Part shown: positions 24,350 through 36,660 of the stretch, one piece after another
How the letters are laid out: each line of letters opens with the position of its first letter
How positions within the stretch are numbered: the stretch's first letter is position 1
Translations under genes and position numbers: made by a program
Assembly (NCBI GenBank): GCA_035578905.1
Contig: JAQJVL010001200.1
Coordinates: 1-64,000 of the forward strand
Length of the DNA stretch: 64,000 bases
Source of the DNA: Stictocephala bisonia
Lineage: Eukaryota; Arthropoda; Insecta; Hemiptera; Membracidae
Direction: 5' to 3'
Notes under the pieces: generated by a model
The model's database searches: none
Seen by the model: only the letters and a program-made list of their open reading frames with translations
Told to the model about the DNA's origin: nothing

Positions 24350-24458
24350 TTAAATTACCCTTGTTCATATTTTGAGTAACCTTTTTGAAAAGAATCTCTA
24401 GGCTATAACAAAACTTACAATTATTCATTTATCATTAAAAGTGGTACAATTTACTTAC

Positions 24459-24790
24459 ATATAACTTTGTCCACTGAATCATAGTCATCAAACTCAACAA
24501 AAGCAAATCCTCTCTTGATACCAGTCTCCTTGTTGGTTGGAATGGTAACAGAAACGATATTGCCAAATTCACCAAAATACTGTTTTAAATCCTCCTCTCC
24601 AATATTATCTTTGATGCCACCAATAAACATTTTAGTTACAGAGGCTCCTGCTTCTGGTTTGCCAATCTCGTCTCTTGGAACAGCTCTCTTTGTTTCAACT
24701 TGCCTATTGTCAATACGATGAGGTCTGTTAGCCATGGCATCATCTACCATACTTGACTTTGCATACGTAATGAACCCAAATCCTCGTGAT
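24459..24790 (-). CDS. Hrb87F/Hrb98DE-like: hnRNP A/B-type protein, exon B (RRM1 end, RRM2)
   Basis: A 332-nt exon with acceptor TAG (24791-24793, after a T-rich tract) and donor GTAAGT (24453-24458). Its first base completes the Arg codon split at exon A. It opens with [12 protein letters not shown] (RNP1 of RRM1), then the inter-RRM linker [21 protein letters not shown]2 of RRM2 (KMFIGGI) and RNP1 ([19 protein letters not shown]). Tandem RRMs with this linker define the hnRNP A/B family, which packages nuclear pre-mRNA and affects splice-site choice and mRNA transport. The exon shows no damage in an otherwise decayed region, which supports an active gene. It lies between the foldback (24199-24349) and a LINE fragment (24905 onward). 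Confidence 0.95.
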
Positions 24791-24904
24791 CTAAAAAAAA
24801 TGTTTCACAAACAACACATTTAACTTTCACTTATATATTAATTTAATTACAGTACTATCAATAGTTTTTAACTATAACTACTTATCTTGTTAACCTTGTT
24901 TTTC

Positions 24905-25170
24905 TTAAAGGTAGTTTTCCTCGATGTCTAAAACTTTCCAAAGTGACCCCAATTTTCAAGAAAGGTGACAGAAATAAGCATGAGAACTATCGTCCCATTG
25001 CAATTGTTCCTATCTTGAGTAAGGTAATTGAATCCTACATTTTGAAGCAACTATATAATTATTTTGTATGTAACAATCTTCTATATCCCCTTCAATATGG
25101 TTTTAGACCTAATCATTCAACTATTATGGCCGTTGAGACCATTCTTGATATTAGTAATAATAATATTCTT
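24905..25170 (+). pseudogene. LINE G, first RT fragment
   Basis: RT fingers motifs: SKVTPIFKKGD, NYRPIAIVPILSKVIES and YGFRPNHSTIMAVETIL, stopping at 25170. It is 5'-truncated just upstream of exon B (in the gene's sense). The next RT block appears only at 26885, beyond an oppositely oriented LINE, so this is one LINE split in two. TATTCTT at 25164-25170 is repeated at 26885-26891. Confidence 0.8.
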
Positions 25171-25347
25171 TAATGTATTTTACAAGGAAGCGTCGACAAA
25201 GTCAAATCAAAGCTTAAAGCTGTGTCAAATACATAATATATACACTATACATAGAATTCTATAGATTCAGATGAACATCTTCTGAATTTAGTCTTATATT
25301 GTTTTGATAAAAATTTTATAATCCCTTCTTAAATACTATAAGCTGTT

Positions 25348-26303
25348 TTAAAGGAATGGTAAGCAGTCGTAAATTTTACGACTCACTTTAAATAATTTTC
25401 GATAATGACGTCATTTATGCGTTGGCAACCCTGTCCGTCCAGGAGATCTCCTCCCTACGCCTGCCAAGGTCAGTGTCGTCTTGAGAGCCGTCCCCTGTAC
25501 ATCGTTTGTGATATATTGAGCGTCAGTCGTAAGATATACGAGTGCTTACCAACAAAGTTACTTTATACATGTTGTTTCAAATATTGTTTTACGTTTGTTT
25601 ATGTGTTAAATATCGTTATTTTCAAGCTAATTTTGCGTTATTGTTTTGTGTAAATAGTTATAGATGTTGTACATGTGTAAATAGTTATTATTCTTTATGT
25701 GTAAGTGTGTAAATATTTGTGATCTCTGATTTCTATGATCTCTGAAATCTTAAAAAACGAGACTCTTCCAGATCATCCACCCATCAACAATACAAGAACA
25801 ACTTGTAAAATATGTCCCACTAAGAAGAGGAGGATGACAACCAATCATTGCATTCACTGTCGTCAAGCTTACTGCAATGAGCAACGAGGAAATGTTTGCT
25901 GTAAATGCACTGATCATGATTAAAATTATGGCATTGAGATCTCAGACAATATAATAATGTTGGATATATAATATTTTTTTTCAATATCTCTCTACTATAG
26001 CCTTTTGATTTTTAAAGTTAATTGTTTTAAATATCATCTCAATTTAAGAAAAAATTTTTTTTTCTTTTTAAGTCGTAAAAGTGTATGTTCTTATTTTTTC
26101 AATAATTTCATATTATTAACATAAAAATTATTCAAAATGAGCATTGTAAAACTGTTTTTCATTATAATAAATAGTTAAAACAATTTTTTGTAGTTGTTTA
26201 TTATTTGACTTCCTTACATAAAAAAATGTTTCAAAAACATCGTAAAATTTACGAATGCTTACCAATAGTGTGATTTTAAATAAGCTTACCATTCTAGGGT
26301 TAA
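25348..26303 (+). mobile_element. internally deleted piggyBac-like element
   Basis: TTAA at 25348-25351 and 26300-26303. The right end read inward is TTAACCCTAGAATGGTAAGC; the left is TTAAAGGAATGGTAAGC. Each side carries a CGTAAAwTTTACG palindrome: AGTCGTAAATTTTACGACT at 25365-25383 and CGTAAAATTTACG at 26241-26253. The interior keeps only the end of a transposase (25735-25923). It interrupts LINE F within the WLLGNPFYIDEF coding end. Confidence 0.85.
25735..25923 (+). pseudogene. piggyBac transposase C-terminal cysteine-rich domain
   Basis: Last ~60 residues of a piggyBac-type transposase. It has the pattern C-x2-C ... C-x2-C ... C-x7-C-x2-C-x2-H: TTCKICPTKKRRMTTNHC, then HCRQAYCNEQRGNVCCKC. 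In piggyBac this zinc-binding domain dimerises on a palindromic site near the element ends. The catalytic region is missing. Directly upstream, no DDE-type frame is visible. It is the only coding remnant of the 25348-26303 element and makes its assignment secure. Confidence 0.8.
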
Positions 26304-27155
26304 TATTGTTTAGGATGCAAAATTCATCGATATAAAATGGGTTTCCTAGCAACCATTTATAAAACCTATTCTTAAATTGTTTTATAGAATACTTATCAAT
26401 AAAACACTTTAATTTACTGTATAGCCTGAGGGATAACACAGAATGACAATTAATAGTTTTACTCAGCCTGGTATAACTTATCACTGCATTATCTTTTTTC
26501 CTTGTATTACAATTGTGACTATTTCAAAAATATTTATAATTATTCTTATAGTGCGTAGCAAGTGAGGTCAAAAATATAGATTAACAATAGTTTGTATTTC
26601 TAGTTTAATAAATAAAGGTTTGCAAAGCTTTATTGGTCCTGAAATGGTTACTAATCTTATTACTTTCTTTTGAAATAGTAAGATATCTTGCACTCCGCCA
26701 CAATTACCCCAAAGTATTAGGCCACATCGGATAACAGATTGGAAATACACAAAGATTTTGGAATTTTTATTTTTTAGTAGTCTCAGCAAATAAATAACTC
26801 ACGCTAATCTTGGCGTAATGAAATCAATATGATGACTCCAAGACAGACATTTATCAAAGAAAACTCCCAAAAACTTGACTGTGTTATTCTTGAGTTATGA
26901 AAAAAGACTTGTTACAGGCTGTAGTTTGATTGATTTGAGCAGTGCTTTTGATTTAGTGTTACATTCAGTGTTGTGTAATAAGCTAGAATTCTATGGTATT
27001 AGAAATAAGAAATTGCAATTATTTGAAAGTTACCTTAGTCATAGGAAATAAATTGTATGTATAAATAACTGCTCTTCTAATGTTTTAAAAGTGGTTACAG
27101 CAGTGCCTCAGGGCTAAGTCCTTGGGCCCTTTTTATTCTTAGTATTTACAAATGA

Positions 27156-27585
27156 TTTTAGTTATAAAGTTCCTTCAATATCAGTGCTATACGCTGACGA
27201 CACTAGATTGGTTTGTTCTGATATTAATGTCTCACAAGTTATTTTAGTTATAAAGTTCCTTCAACATCAGTGCTATACGCTGACGACACTAGATTGGTTT
27301 GTTCTGATATTAATGTCTCACAAGTTATTTTAGTTATAAAGTTCCTTCAATATCAGTGCTATACGCTGACGACACTAGATTGGTTTGTTCTGATATTAAT
27401 GTCTCACAAGTTATTTTAGTTATAAAGTTCCTTCAATATCAGTGCTATATGCTGACGACACTAGATTGGTTTGTTCTGATATTAATGTCTCACAAGTTAT
27501 TTTAGTTATAAAGTTCCTTCAATATCAGTGCTATACGCTGACGACACTAGATTGGTTTGTTCTGATATTAATGTCTCACAAGTTA
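27156..27585 (+). repeat. 86-bp unit repeated five times across the RT YADD motif
   Basis: Units start at 27156, 27242, 27328, 27414 and 27500, each beginning TTTTAGTTATAAAGTTCCTT and holding the codons for [12 protein letters not shown]. The copies differ at only a few positions, so the expansion is recent. Because 86 is not a multiple of 3, it destroys the frame. Confidence 0.95.
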
Positions 27586-28037
27586 ATTCTCAAATCTCCA
27601 CTTCTTTTCAAAAATCTAAAATGCATTCTGCCAATAAATTGATGACAGTAAGACTGAGAATATAATTTTTTCATTGAAAAACAAAGTACACACAACTGAT
27701 AAAAGCTTATTAAATTCTGTTTAATTACTTGGCATTTCCCTTGATTGCTGACTCTGCTGGAATGAACATGTCCATAGCCTATCTAAGAAATTGTCAAGGG
27801 TGCTATTCTTACAAAGGAAACTGAAATATTGTGCGAATCCTGCTGTTTTCCTGATGGCATATTTTGGTCTCTTTCACAGCCATTTGAGTTACGGTATACG
27901 TTTCTGGGGAAATTCTAGTGCCACAAAAAAATCTTTTACTTGGCAAAAGAAGGCAGTAAGAGTATTGGCTAGATTATCTGATCGAGAATCCTGCAGAGCA
28001 AGTTTTTCTACATTTAAAATCATGACACTTGCCAATA

Positions 28038-28395
28038 CAGTACACTCTTGATACTCCGACATTTACTAGTCCGACACGTTTGGTAGTCCGACGCCACATC
28101 AGATGATGTACTGTACACTTAATACTGTATGTAATAAACCTTACTGTGTTACTGTACAAATGTTGTATAATTTCTTTGTTTACATTTATTCAATTGTGTT
28201 GTCAGCCTCATTTTATCACGGCTGATAGCACGGAAATTCCAAGAAGGGTGTACGTAGTGCATTCAGTTTATCTTAGAAATCATAATTCTCGTGAATTACA
28301 ATGGACATCTGGTAATACGACGTTTTTGTTAATCCGACACACCGTCGGTCCTTAATTGTTAATCTTAACTGTCGGATTATCAAGATTAAACTGTG
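28038..28395. mobile_element. pogo/Tigger-like MITE
   Basis: Left end CAGTACACTCTTGATACTCC and right end (inverted) CACAGTTTAATCTTGATAAT, both continuing CCGACA. TA flanks at 28036-28037 and 28396-28397. No coding. It interrupts LINE G. Confidence 0.7.
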
Positions 28396-28790
28396 TATAC
28401 ATTTATAGTAATTTAATCTTTGTTAAAGACAATATAAATAAATGTAATACTCATAGTTTATTACATAATTATCAAACAAGACCTAGTTGCGCCAAGTATG
28501 AGATTAAGTAAAACAATGAAATGTTACCAATATCAACAATTGAAACTATTTAATAGGTTGCCTAATGATGTATTTAACAAATTTGTATCTAAGTGGCTTA
28601 AGTGTAACATATTTTATACAATCGAAGAATATATGTCTTGTGAAAATTTAAGTAAGATTTAGTTAATATTTTTAATTACAGTAAAAACATTACATTGTTA
28701 AAATATACTTTTATGACATTAGATTTCATTTAAGTTAACGAAGCCTATTGTAATTATAATTTATTTAATGGCCAATAAGATCTTTATTCA

Positions 28791-30172
<1,382 letters not shown>

Positions 30173-30338
30173 TCATACATAACTATAATACATGTCACCA
30201 TATAGGTCTAAGCTTTAATTCTGTCAAACAACAATTTTATTCTGAGACATTCTAAAATATTTTACTACAGATGAAAGTTAACATAATTTACTTCCAAACA
30301 TTATTAAGGCAGATCTTGTGATATTAATTTACAACATA

Positions 30339-31673
30339 CAGGGTCCGGCAGTGAAACGGGAAGATTAAGAAAAACTCTCAGTCTTAATTATTAATATTTA
30401 TTCAACTTTTTTACATAAATGTAATCTATAATAGTGGAAATTAATGAGGATATATGAAAATGTTCATTTTTTGTAAACTATACCTCTAATATGACGTCCT
30501 TCGTTTCGAACACATTCTTCAAGTCTTTTGGTGGAGGCTCCCATGACTCTGCGTAGCATATCCAATGGAATGGCGTTGATCTCCTGTTGGATTCGCTCCT
30601 TCAGTTCGTCCCTAGTTCTAGATGGGTTTGCTTCAAAAACCTTTAACTTTAAATAACCCCACAGAAAAAAATCTGCACCCGACAAGTCTGGTGTACAAGC
30701 AGGCCAAGGAATATCGCTTATTCCTGCTAATTAAGCGACCAGGAAACGCCAATCTCAGCAAGTCCATCAAATTGTTAGCAGTGTGGCTAGTAGCTCCATC
30801 TTGCTGGAATAATGTCCGATCATTCACATGTTCGTCAAGAGCAGGAAATGCAAAGTTAACCAACATCTCAGCATACCGTTCAAAGTTAACTGTTACAGTG
30901 TTACCGTTTTCACTTTCAAAAAAGTAAGGACCAACCACACCTTGAGAGGACATTGCGCACCATACAGTTACCTTTTGTGAATGTAGTGGCTTTTCGTGAA
31001 GATTACGTGGGTTATTGTCACTCCAAAACCGAAAGTTTTGTTTATTAACATACCCACAAAGATGAAAGTATGCCTCATCACTCATCCATAAATTATGGAC
31101 CAGCTGTCCATCTTGATCAATTAAATTTAATAACTGTTGACAAAAGCGTACTCGGCTAATGTAGTGTTGAGGTTTGAGAGCTTGGTCAACCTGCATTTTA
31201 AATGGATGAAAGTGGAGATCATTCTTCAGGATCCTTCTTGTGGTTCGGTCACTAAGACCGAGCTCTATACTGTGACGTTTTGCAGATTTTCGTGGACTTC
31301 GTGTTATAGCCTCACGCACCCAATTAACATTCTCAGGAGTACGAGCCGTCCTTACACTACCACCTCATTTCTTGGTAACACAGCAGTTTCTTCAAAATTT
31401 CTTACCCACAGGTTAATGGCGTTCGCCGAAGGTACAGGATCACGCGGTAACAAATTGTACTCCCGACGGAAAGCAAGTTGAGCACCAACAGCACTATCAG
31501 CATTTTTATAAAATGCCTTTACGGCGAAAGCACGCTGCTCATTCGTCCAACGCAACATGGCGATTGAAAATACCAGCTGTCTGGACGCTCAAGATCGAGT
31601 CCCCCACGCCTCTCGAGTGGTCTGGCGACAGTCACGCAATATCTTAATTTTCCCGTTTCACTGCTGGACCCTG
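30339..31673 (-). mobile_element. mariner-type element, rosa-like (about DD41D)
   Basis: Near-perfect inverted ends CAGGGTCCGGCAGTGAAACG (left) and CAGGGTCCAGCAGTGAAACG (right, inverted), flanked by TA on both sides (30337-30338, 31674-31675). Length 1,335 bp with one transposase gene on the minus strand. It lies close to exon A, upstream of it in the gene's sense. Confidence 0.92.
30464..31558 (-). pseudogene. mariner transposase, about DD41D (two frameshifts)
   Basis: Cut-and-paste transposase of the Tc1/mariner superfamily. The frame starts MLRWTNEQRAFAVKAFYKN at 31558 (helix-turn-helix region). It shifts near 31355, continues through TRSPRKSAKRHSIELGLSDR and the catalytic motifs MSDEAYFHL (D1) and FQQDGATSHTA (D2), shifts again near 30735, and ends with TPDLSGADFFLWGYLKLKV (D3). 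The final frame stops at 30464. D2 to D3 spans about 41 residues (exact count uncertain because of the second frameshift), as in the rosa family. All three acidic residues are present, but two frameshifts make it a pseudogene. Confidence 0.88.
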
Positions 31674-31827
31674 TACTACTAATTGACTTTTATACCTAAT
31701 AAGTAATCCCTATTTTATTTAAAGTTATAAAATTGTAAATAAAACATGACTTTATAAATATATGCTTTTTCTCTTGCTTGTGCTTTTATTTGAATCGGTA
31801 TTGTTTTATGAGTATAGAAATTCATTT

Positions 31828-33000
31828 TTAACACTTTGGAGCCAAAACCCGATAATAGGTCAGGGTGCGCCGCTTTCCGTAACAGCCGACGCCCCAGAAT
31901 AGCTCTAGCTCTGACTCTGACATAAAAATACGACTGCAGCACATAGTTAAATTATTTTCAGACTAAACCACTTCCGATCAATTGCTTGGTTAGTTATTTT
32001 TGCCAACTTACTAAATGGCTTATATTAGAGCCATGAAGTGTGATACATGTCATTGACTCTGAAGTTGTTTGTACCGGCTGTTTTTTATCTATGATGTTTA
32101 TTTAAGTCATTGCAGCCAGCTGTTGAGTTCCGTCAGTCAGTAAGTCAGTTGTCGTCAGACGTTAGGTCTGTTTATTTATTTACAATTAAGTTTGATACTT
32201 CGGTTGTGTGTTTACAATAATAAGATTATTGTTTATTAGCCTATTGCTAAGTGTGTGTATAGATACTTTGATTTTTTTGGTTGCCTAATTTATTGTTGTA
32301 TATTTTTTACTATCTAAAATAAGTGTTGTAAATATAAATTGTTCTGTTTCGACAATAAACTAGTTGGACTGTATGTTTTGTTGATTCAAGTTTATGTTCG
32401 TTTATTTTGTATTACAAAATAAATGATGTTTATTTATTCTTCAGCATTTTGTTATTGTTTATAAATAGTGTTTACAATGGATGGCAACATAAGAAGTGAT
32501 GCAATTCGGGACATTTTGTATGGTGTCAAGTCAGATGTTGATAATTTACCAACAAAAATATGCATGAACCAATAATTGATTCAAATTCTGAGGGTGAAAT
32601 TGATGATGAAGATTCTAATTTTTTAGTAGATGCTACTACACTTAGTGGTTCGGAATATAATGAAGAAGACTGGGAATGTGGAGACGTTGCATTTGAGTCC
32701 AAGCATTCTACTAGCACAGGTAGGCCAGTCAATATAGCAAATAAGCCTAGTGAAAATGAAAAAGTCAGTCTTAGGTACCTTCTGATGCAGATTTAGGGAG
32801 GTTAGAATCAGATGTTAATCTTATTTCCTGATTTTTATGGCTCTCACCTCAAAGTAGAATAAAGACTTCAATAGATGAATCTTCGACACCATTCGATGTT
32901 TTCTCTCATTTTACCAAAATTTCTTAGCTTGTTCAAAACAGTGACAAACAATTATGCAAGAGTCCATCCATATGAAGTGATGGAATAAAAATTAAATTAG
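31828..33000 (+). pseudogene. piggyBac-like 5' half with broken transposase start
   Basis: Begins TTAACACTTTGGAGCC (TTAA 31828-31831). A plus-strand frame starts at ATG 32477 (MDGNIRSDAIRDILYG). After a shift near 32560 it continues through an acidic stretch (SNSEGEIDDEDSNF, SGSEYNEEDWECGD), then degraded FLWLSPQSR, TPFDVFSHF and TVTNNYARVHPYE near 32985. An acidic N-terminus followed by TPxDxFxxF and TNxYA-like phrases is the usual start of piggyBac transposases. The catalytic part and right end are missing. Bases 31960-32476 would be its leader. Confidence 0.7.
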
Positions 33001-33688
33001 TTGATTCACCATTTTTTAATATTTACATATTTAATGTTTTTACCATACTCATAAAAGGTTCAAAAACGATTTTTAAAGAATTTTATCTTTCACCGTTTAT
33101 TCGTAGCAGCCATTTTTTTTTTTTTTTTTCATGAGAAACCAGCGATGTTTGGCTTTGCAGACATTAACATTAAACTGATTATCTCTGGATTGGATTATGC
33201 TACAGCTTTCAAACTAACACCATTCTTTTCAGAAAGATCTCTTCTAAACATGGTAGCCACTGGGGTTGTGTCGGAGACCTTTTTATAATCATAGGCTATT
33301 ATTGCTTTCAAAACTGATGGTACCATACTGTACTTAATGTTAGGCATATTATTTATGTTATCTTTTTATCAAAAGTGTTTCAAGAAAATCTGTTTAATCC
33401 GAAAAATTTGGTACTCCGAAATGTCTTTGGTCCCAATTATTTCAGATTACATGGACTCCACTGTATTAGGATAAGTTAGGTTATGTTTGGTTAGTCAAAA
33501 AAGTATTTTTTCGACCCAAAAAATTAATTATTGAAAAACCAATTATATATTTGTGTTCAGCATTAAAAAACAAGTAAAATGAAAACAAATTTTGTTGAAA
33601 AATTCTGATTTTAAAAAAAAGCAACATGAATATAGGCTACCTTTTGGTTTTACATTTAAATTATTTATTCAGCCCAAATAATAAACTT
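33001..33688. repeat. Tigger-like end and inverted piece of the CCACCT-ended repeat
   Basis: Bases 33390-33470 end in TTACATGGACTCCACTGTA with TTTAATCCG and GGTACTCCG phrases, as in pogo/Tigger termini; no left partner is visible. Bases 33475-33688 are an inverted, diverged piece of the repeat seen at 9240-12008 and 38284-39065. A 22-base T run lies at 33113-33130 and nearby. No gene. Confidence 0.45.
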
Positions 33689-34495
33689 TTAACCCTAGAT
33701 CGCGAGGAACGACATAATTTATGATGTTCACAAAACCCCTTCTAAGAGCAAGGAATGTCATGATTTATTCTGTTGCATTAAAATCAATAAAACATGTTTA
33801 TTATCAAGCAATCACTACAAAGTTGGTACCAACGCAGTATGTTTTGTTCTATACATATAAGATTATAAATAATTCGTTTATGCCATTTTAATAAACGTAG
33901 GAAATAAAATTAGAACGTACAACTAGAAACACCCGTTTAAGTCTGGAGGGAATAAAATTGCCGATGTTTGACATATTACTGAAGAATAACCAGAAGACGG
34001 AATAAGGCATACCAAATGTCAGTCTATAGAGAATAGAATACTCAATTCAACAAAACAAATCTCATTTTCTTAGCAGCATTAAGTATTTTACAAAAAATGT
34101 TTTTTTATGCCCTTGTTTACATGATTTCCCAAAAGCGAGGTATAGCATAATTTATGCTGTTGATAAAATTTTAGCTAATAATTTATTTATTGAGATATAA
34201 ATTTTAAAATATTAGCTAAATAGATAGAGTTGTTGAGTTGATCAGTGCCGCTTTGAGCGAATTTTGTGAAGTAGGTCCCGTGACAAGTTTTCACTTTAAT
34301 GGAAGAAGCAGCCCGTCAACGGTAACGACGGGCCACGGCCGTAGTAAACATAGCCATTTTTACTTGTTGCATGTCTTATGTTCTTTGTGAGAGTAAAATT
34401 ATGTGTTGTGTTTAGAGTAATCATAGTACAATGTGTTATAGTGGTTTTTAGTGTCTAAAATAATCAGAAATAGTGAAATTGATATTTATGTAGGT

Positions 34496-35255
34496 ACTAG
34501 CCTAAACATTTATTTTTTATCTGATTTTAGCAAACGTGTGAACAGATAGGGTGTATTAGTGTAGCCTTCTTATAATAATCTTAGAAAAAAATTAATAAAT
34601 CTATTTAGTTTGCACAGAAATAATAAATAGTATGTATTGTTTCTGTGCAAGCTAAATAGGTTGTTTATTTTATGTACGTGAAAATAATATGACATAGTAT
34701 GTTATTATATGCAAACATCTTATTTATGGCACCAATATAATACATTTTTTATATTCTATTCAGAAATATGTGTTCTATGAAGTGTTACTGTTCTAAGAAC
34801 TCCCAACAATTATTTTTATAATGTTTACAGTGTGCACTATTTTTCAAGTGTCAAGTGTCGTTTGATGGCTGTGTATATATTTGCGTACGTACTAGCCTAA
34901 ACATTTATTTTTTATACGATTTCAGCAAACAACGTCTGTATGGATATGGTATTAATGTAGCCTATTTATAGAAATCGTAGAAAAAAATTCGAAAATAGTA
35001 TGTATTATTTCTATGCAATCTAAATAGATTGTTTATTTTATTTACACAAAAACAATATGACGTACCGTAGTATGTTATTACATAGTGCGAAAACCTTATT
35101 AATGGCACTACTATAATACATTTTTTATATTTATATTCAGAAATGTGTTCTATTAAGTGTTACTGTTCTAAAAATTCCACAAATTATTTTATATTTTTTA
35201 TAATGTTTAAAATAAGTACTATTTTTGTAATGTCGTTTACACAATTTGCGCACGC
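34496..35255 (+). repeat. ~395-bp tandem duplication in the left arm
   Basis: Two diverged direct copies start at 34496 and 34891 with ACTAGCCTAAACATTTATTT. Each includes AATAGTATGTATT, a TATGACATAG/TATGACGTAC phrase and ATACATTTTTTATATT. Confidence 0.8.
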
Positions 35256-35572
35256 TGACATATGGTGTTATAAGTTTTATACTTTTTGGAATATTTTACA
35301 TTTTCTTGTAGCTAATAGATTATACTAATACAGTACATGAAGCAAAAAATTATACATCAACCCTTATTTTTTTTATTGTTGTAATTTTTCACTGAAATTT
35401 TTTTGTTTCCGTGGTAACATTTTTATTTTTCCTAATAAACTAAAACTATAAAAATTTGTATGTCGGCACAATATGACTATTTTTCCTAAACAAAATTTTC
35501 TGGTCTATTCAATGGTGATTTTAATTTGTACATGTACTATTTTATTACTGTGTTTTTGCACATTTTTTACTT

Positions 35573-35990
35573 TAGCGTTTTATGTAAACAAACACCTCAA
35601 AAAAAAAGGCCTACAAGTTTATCTAAAATGTAACAACATATTACTATAGTGCACTAAATAATAAACAATTTGGCTATCTTGGAATTATTTATAACAATGT
35701 TTTAGTGCTTCTAAGGAGTTTATAAGTTATAATTTACGTACAAAATTTTATAGCGTTTTATGTAAACAAACACCTCAAAAAAAGGCCTACAAGTTTATCT
35801 AAAATGTAACAATATATTACTATAGTGCACTAAATAATAAACAAACACCTCAAAAAAAGGCCTACAAGTTTATCTAAAATGTAACAATATATTACTATAG
35901 TGCACTAAATAATAAACAATTTGGCTATCTTGGAATTATTTATAACAATGTTTTAATGCTCCTAAGGAGTTTATAAGTTATAATTTACGA
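35573..35990 (+). repeat. direct repeats of a ~178-bp unit (2.4 copies)
   Basis: TAGCGTTTTATGTAAACAAA starts at 35573 and 35751. A third, partial copy begins with AAACAAACACCTCAAAAAAA near 35841. Copies are nearly identical, so the duplication is recent relative to arm divergence. Confidence 0.88.
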
Positions 35991-36179
35991 ACAAAATTTT
36001 AAGTTTTTTTCAATCTTTTCATGACAGTAATTATTTACTAATTCTTTTTGTAAGTGTTGATGGTAGTATGTGAAAGTACAGTTCTTGAGAAGAAAAACGA
36101 TATGATAACATTTACATTTGGAGCATATTTAGTATTTTTTATGATTTTTACAAAAAAAGATTGTACAGCGCCGAAAAAA

Positions 36180-36660
36180 GACAGCAGTAGTGAGCACACA
36201 AGTTTTTGTGGTTAATAGTTGTTATATATAATTAACCACAGTTGTTATATATAATTATCACGTAAAAGCCTGTTATCGCAATTCGCTGCTAAGTTTTTTT
36301 TCTTTTTCCCAATAATTGTTGTAGGCCAAAATAGTTTTCAAATTAATATTAAGAGCAAAAAAAATAGATGATCAAAATATCATTTAAATTAAAGTAATTA
36401 AGCCAGAAATACTTTAAGTTATGAGAGAGGAGGGGTTCGACCATGAGACATCGTTTGGTACCAGTCTCAACCATGGGAAAGTTCTGATTTCCGCCCCAGA
36501 GGCACCTTGTGACATTGGTTTTTTTGAATTTTTCTGTACAAAATGTCATTTCCACAGAATAAAAAGCATGGCCTATCTCGTGAAAATACAACCAATTTTA
36601 GACCCATTTCAGGCAAAATTTTCATATTTTGCTAGGTGGCAAGAAACTGAGTATACCGAA
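36180..36660 (+). repeat. partial copy of the CCACCT-ended repeat
   Basis: Shares TTGTGGTTAATAGTTGT, CCAAAATAGTTTTCAAAT and the end ATTTTGCTAGGTGGCAAGAAA with the copies at 9240-12008 and 38284-39065. An unrelated ~85-bp GC-richer piece (36421-36508) interrupts it. TTATATATAATTA is duplicated at 36225-36260. Confidence 0.55.

Larger units (their letters stand above)
25171..26884 (-). mobile_element. LINE F (5'-truncated) inserted in LINE G
   Basis: A minus-strand LINE piece flanked by TATTCTT on both sides. It begins within the RT C-terminal part (VKFLGVFFDKCLSWSHH near 26880), continues with YFQSVIRCGLILWGNCGG and LFQKKVIRLV, and ends with FKNRFYKWLLGNPFYIDEF. Stops are present. It is split by a TTAA element (25348-26303). 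Truncation at the 5' end with a short target duplication fits target-primed reverse transcription. Confidence 0.75.
26885..28790 (+). pseudogene. LINE G, second part: RT palm to 3' end (broken)
   Basis: Continues LINE G after the LINE F insertion. RT block A is degenerate (LIDLSSAFDLVLHSVL), then VPQG-VLGPFLF and YADDTRLV, the catalytic block, which is repeated five times in an 86-bp tandem array (27156-27585). The RT C-terminus follows (FLMAYFGLFHSHLSYGIRFW, KKAVRVLARLSDRESC) and is broken by a pogo-type element at 28038-28395. It resumes with LFNRLPNDVFNKF and CNIFYTIEEYM near 28560-28660. It has several stops. Jockey/CR1 group. Confidence 0.75.

Noticed and set aside
27156..27585. Regular direct repeats as a possible CRISPR array
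   Set aside because: The 86-bp units are contiguous with no unique spacers and encode an RT motif; the DNA is eukaryotic.
32560..32796. Small acidic host protein
   Set aside because: The acidic stretch sits downstream of TTAACACTTTGG and is followed by piggyBac-type phrases (TPFDVFSHF, TNNYARVHPYE), so it is better explained as a broken transposase N-terminus.
33385..33470. Complete Tigger element
   Set aside because: The right-type end is present, but I found no matching left end with TA flanks, so I annotate only an end.
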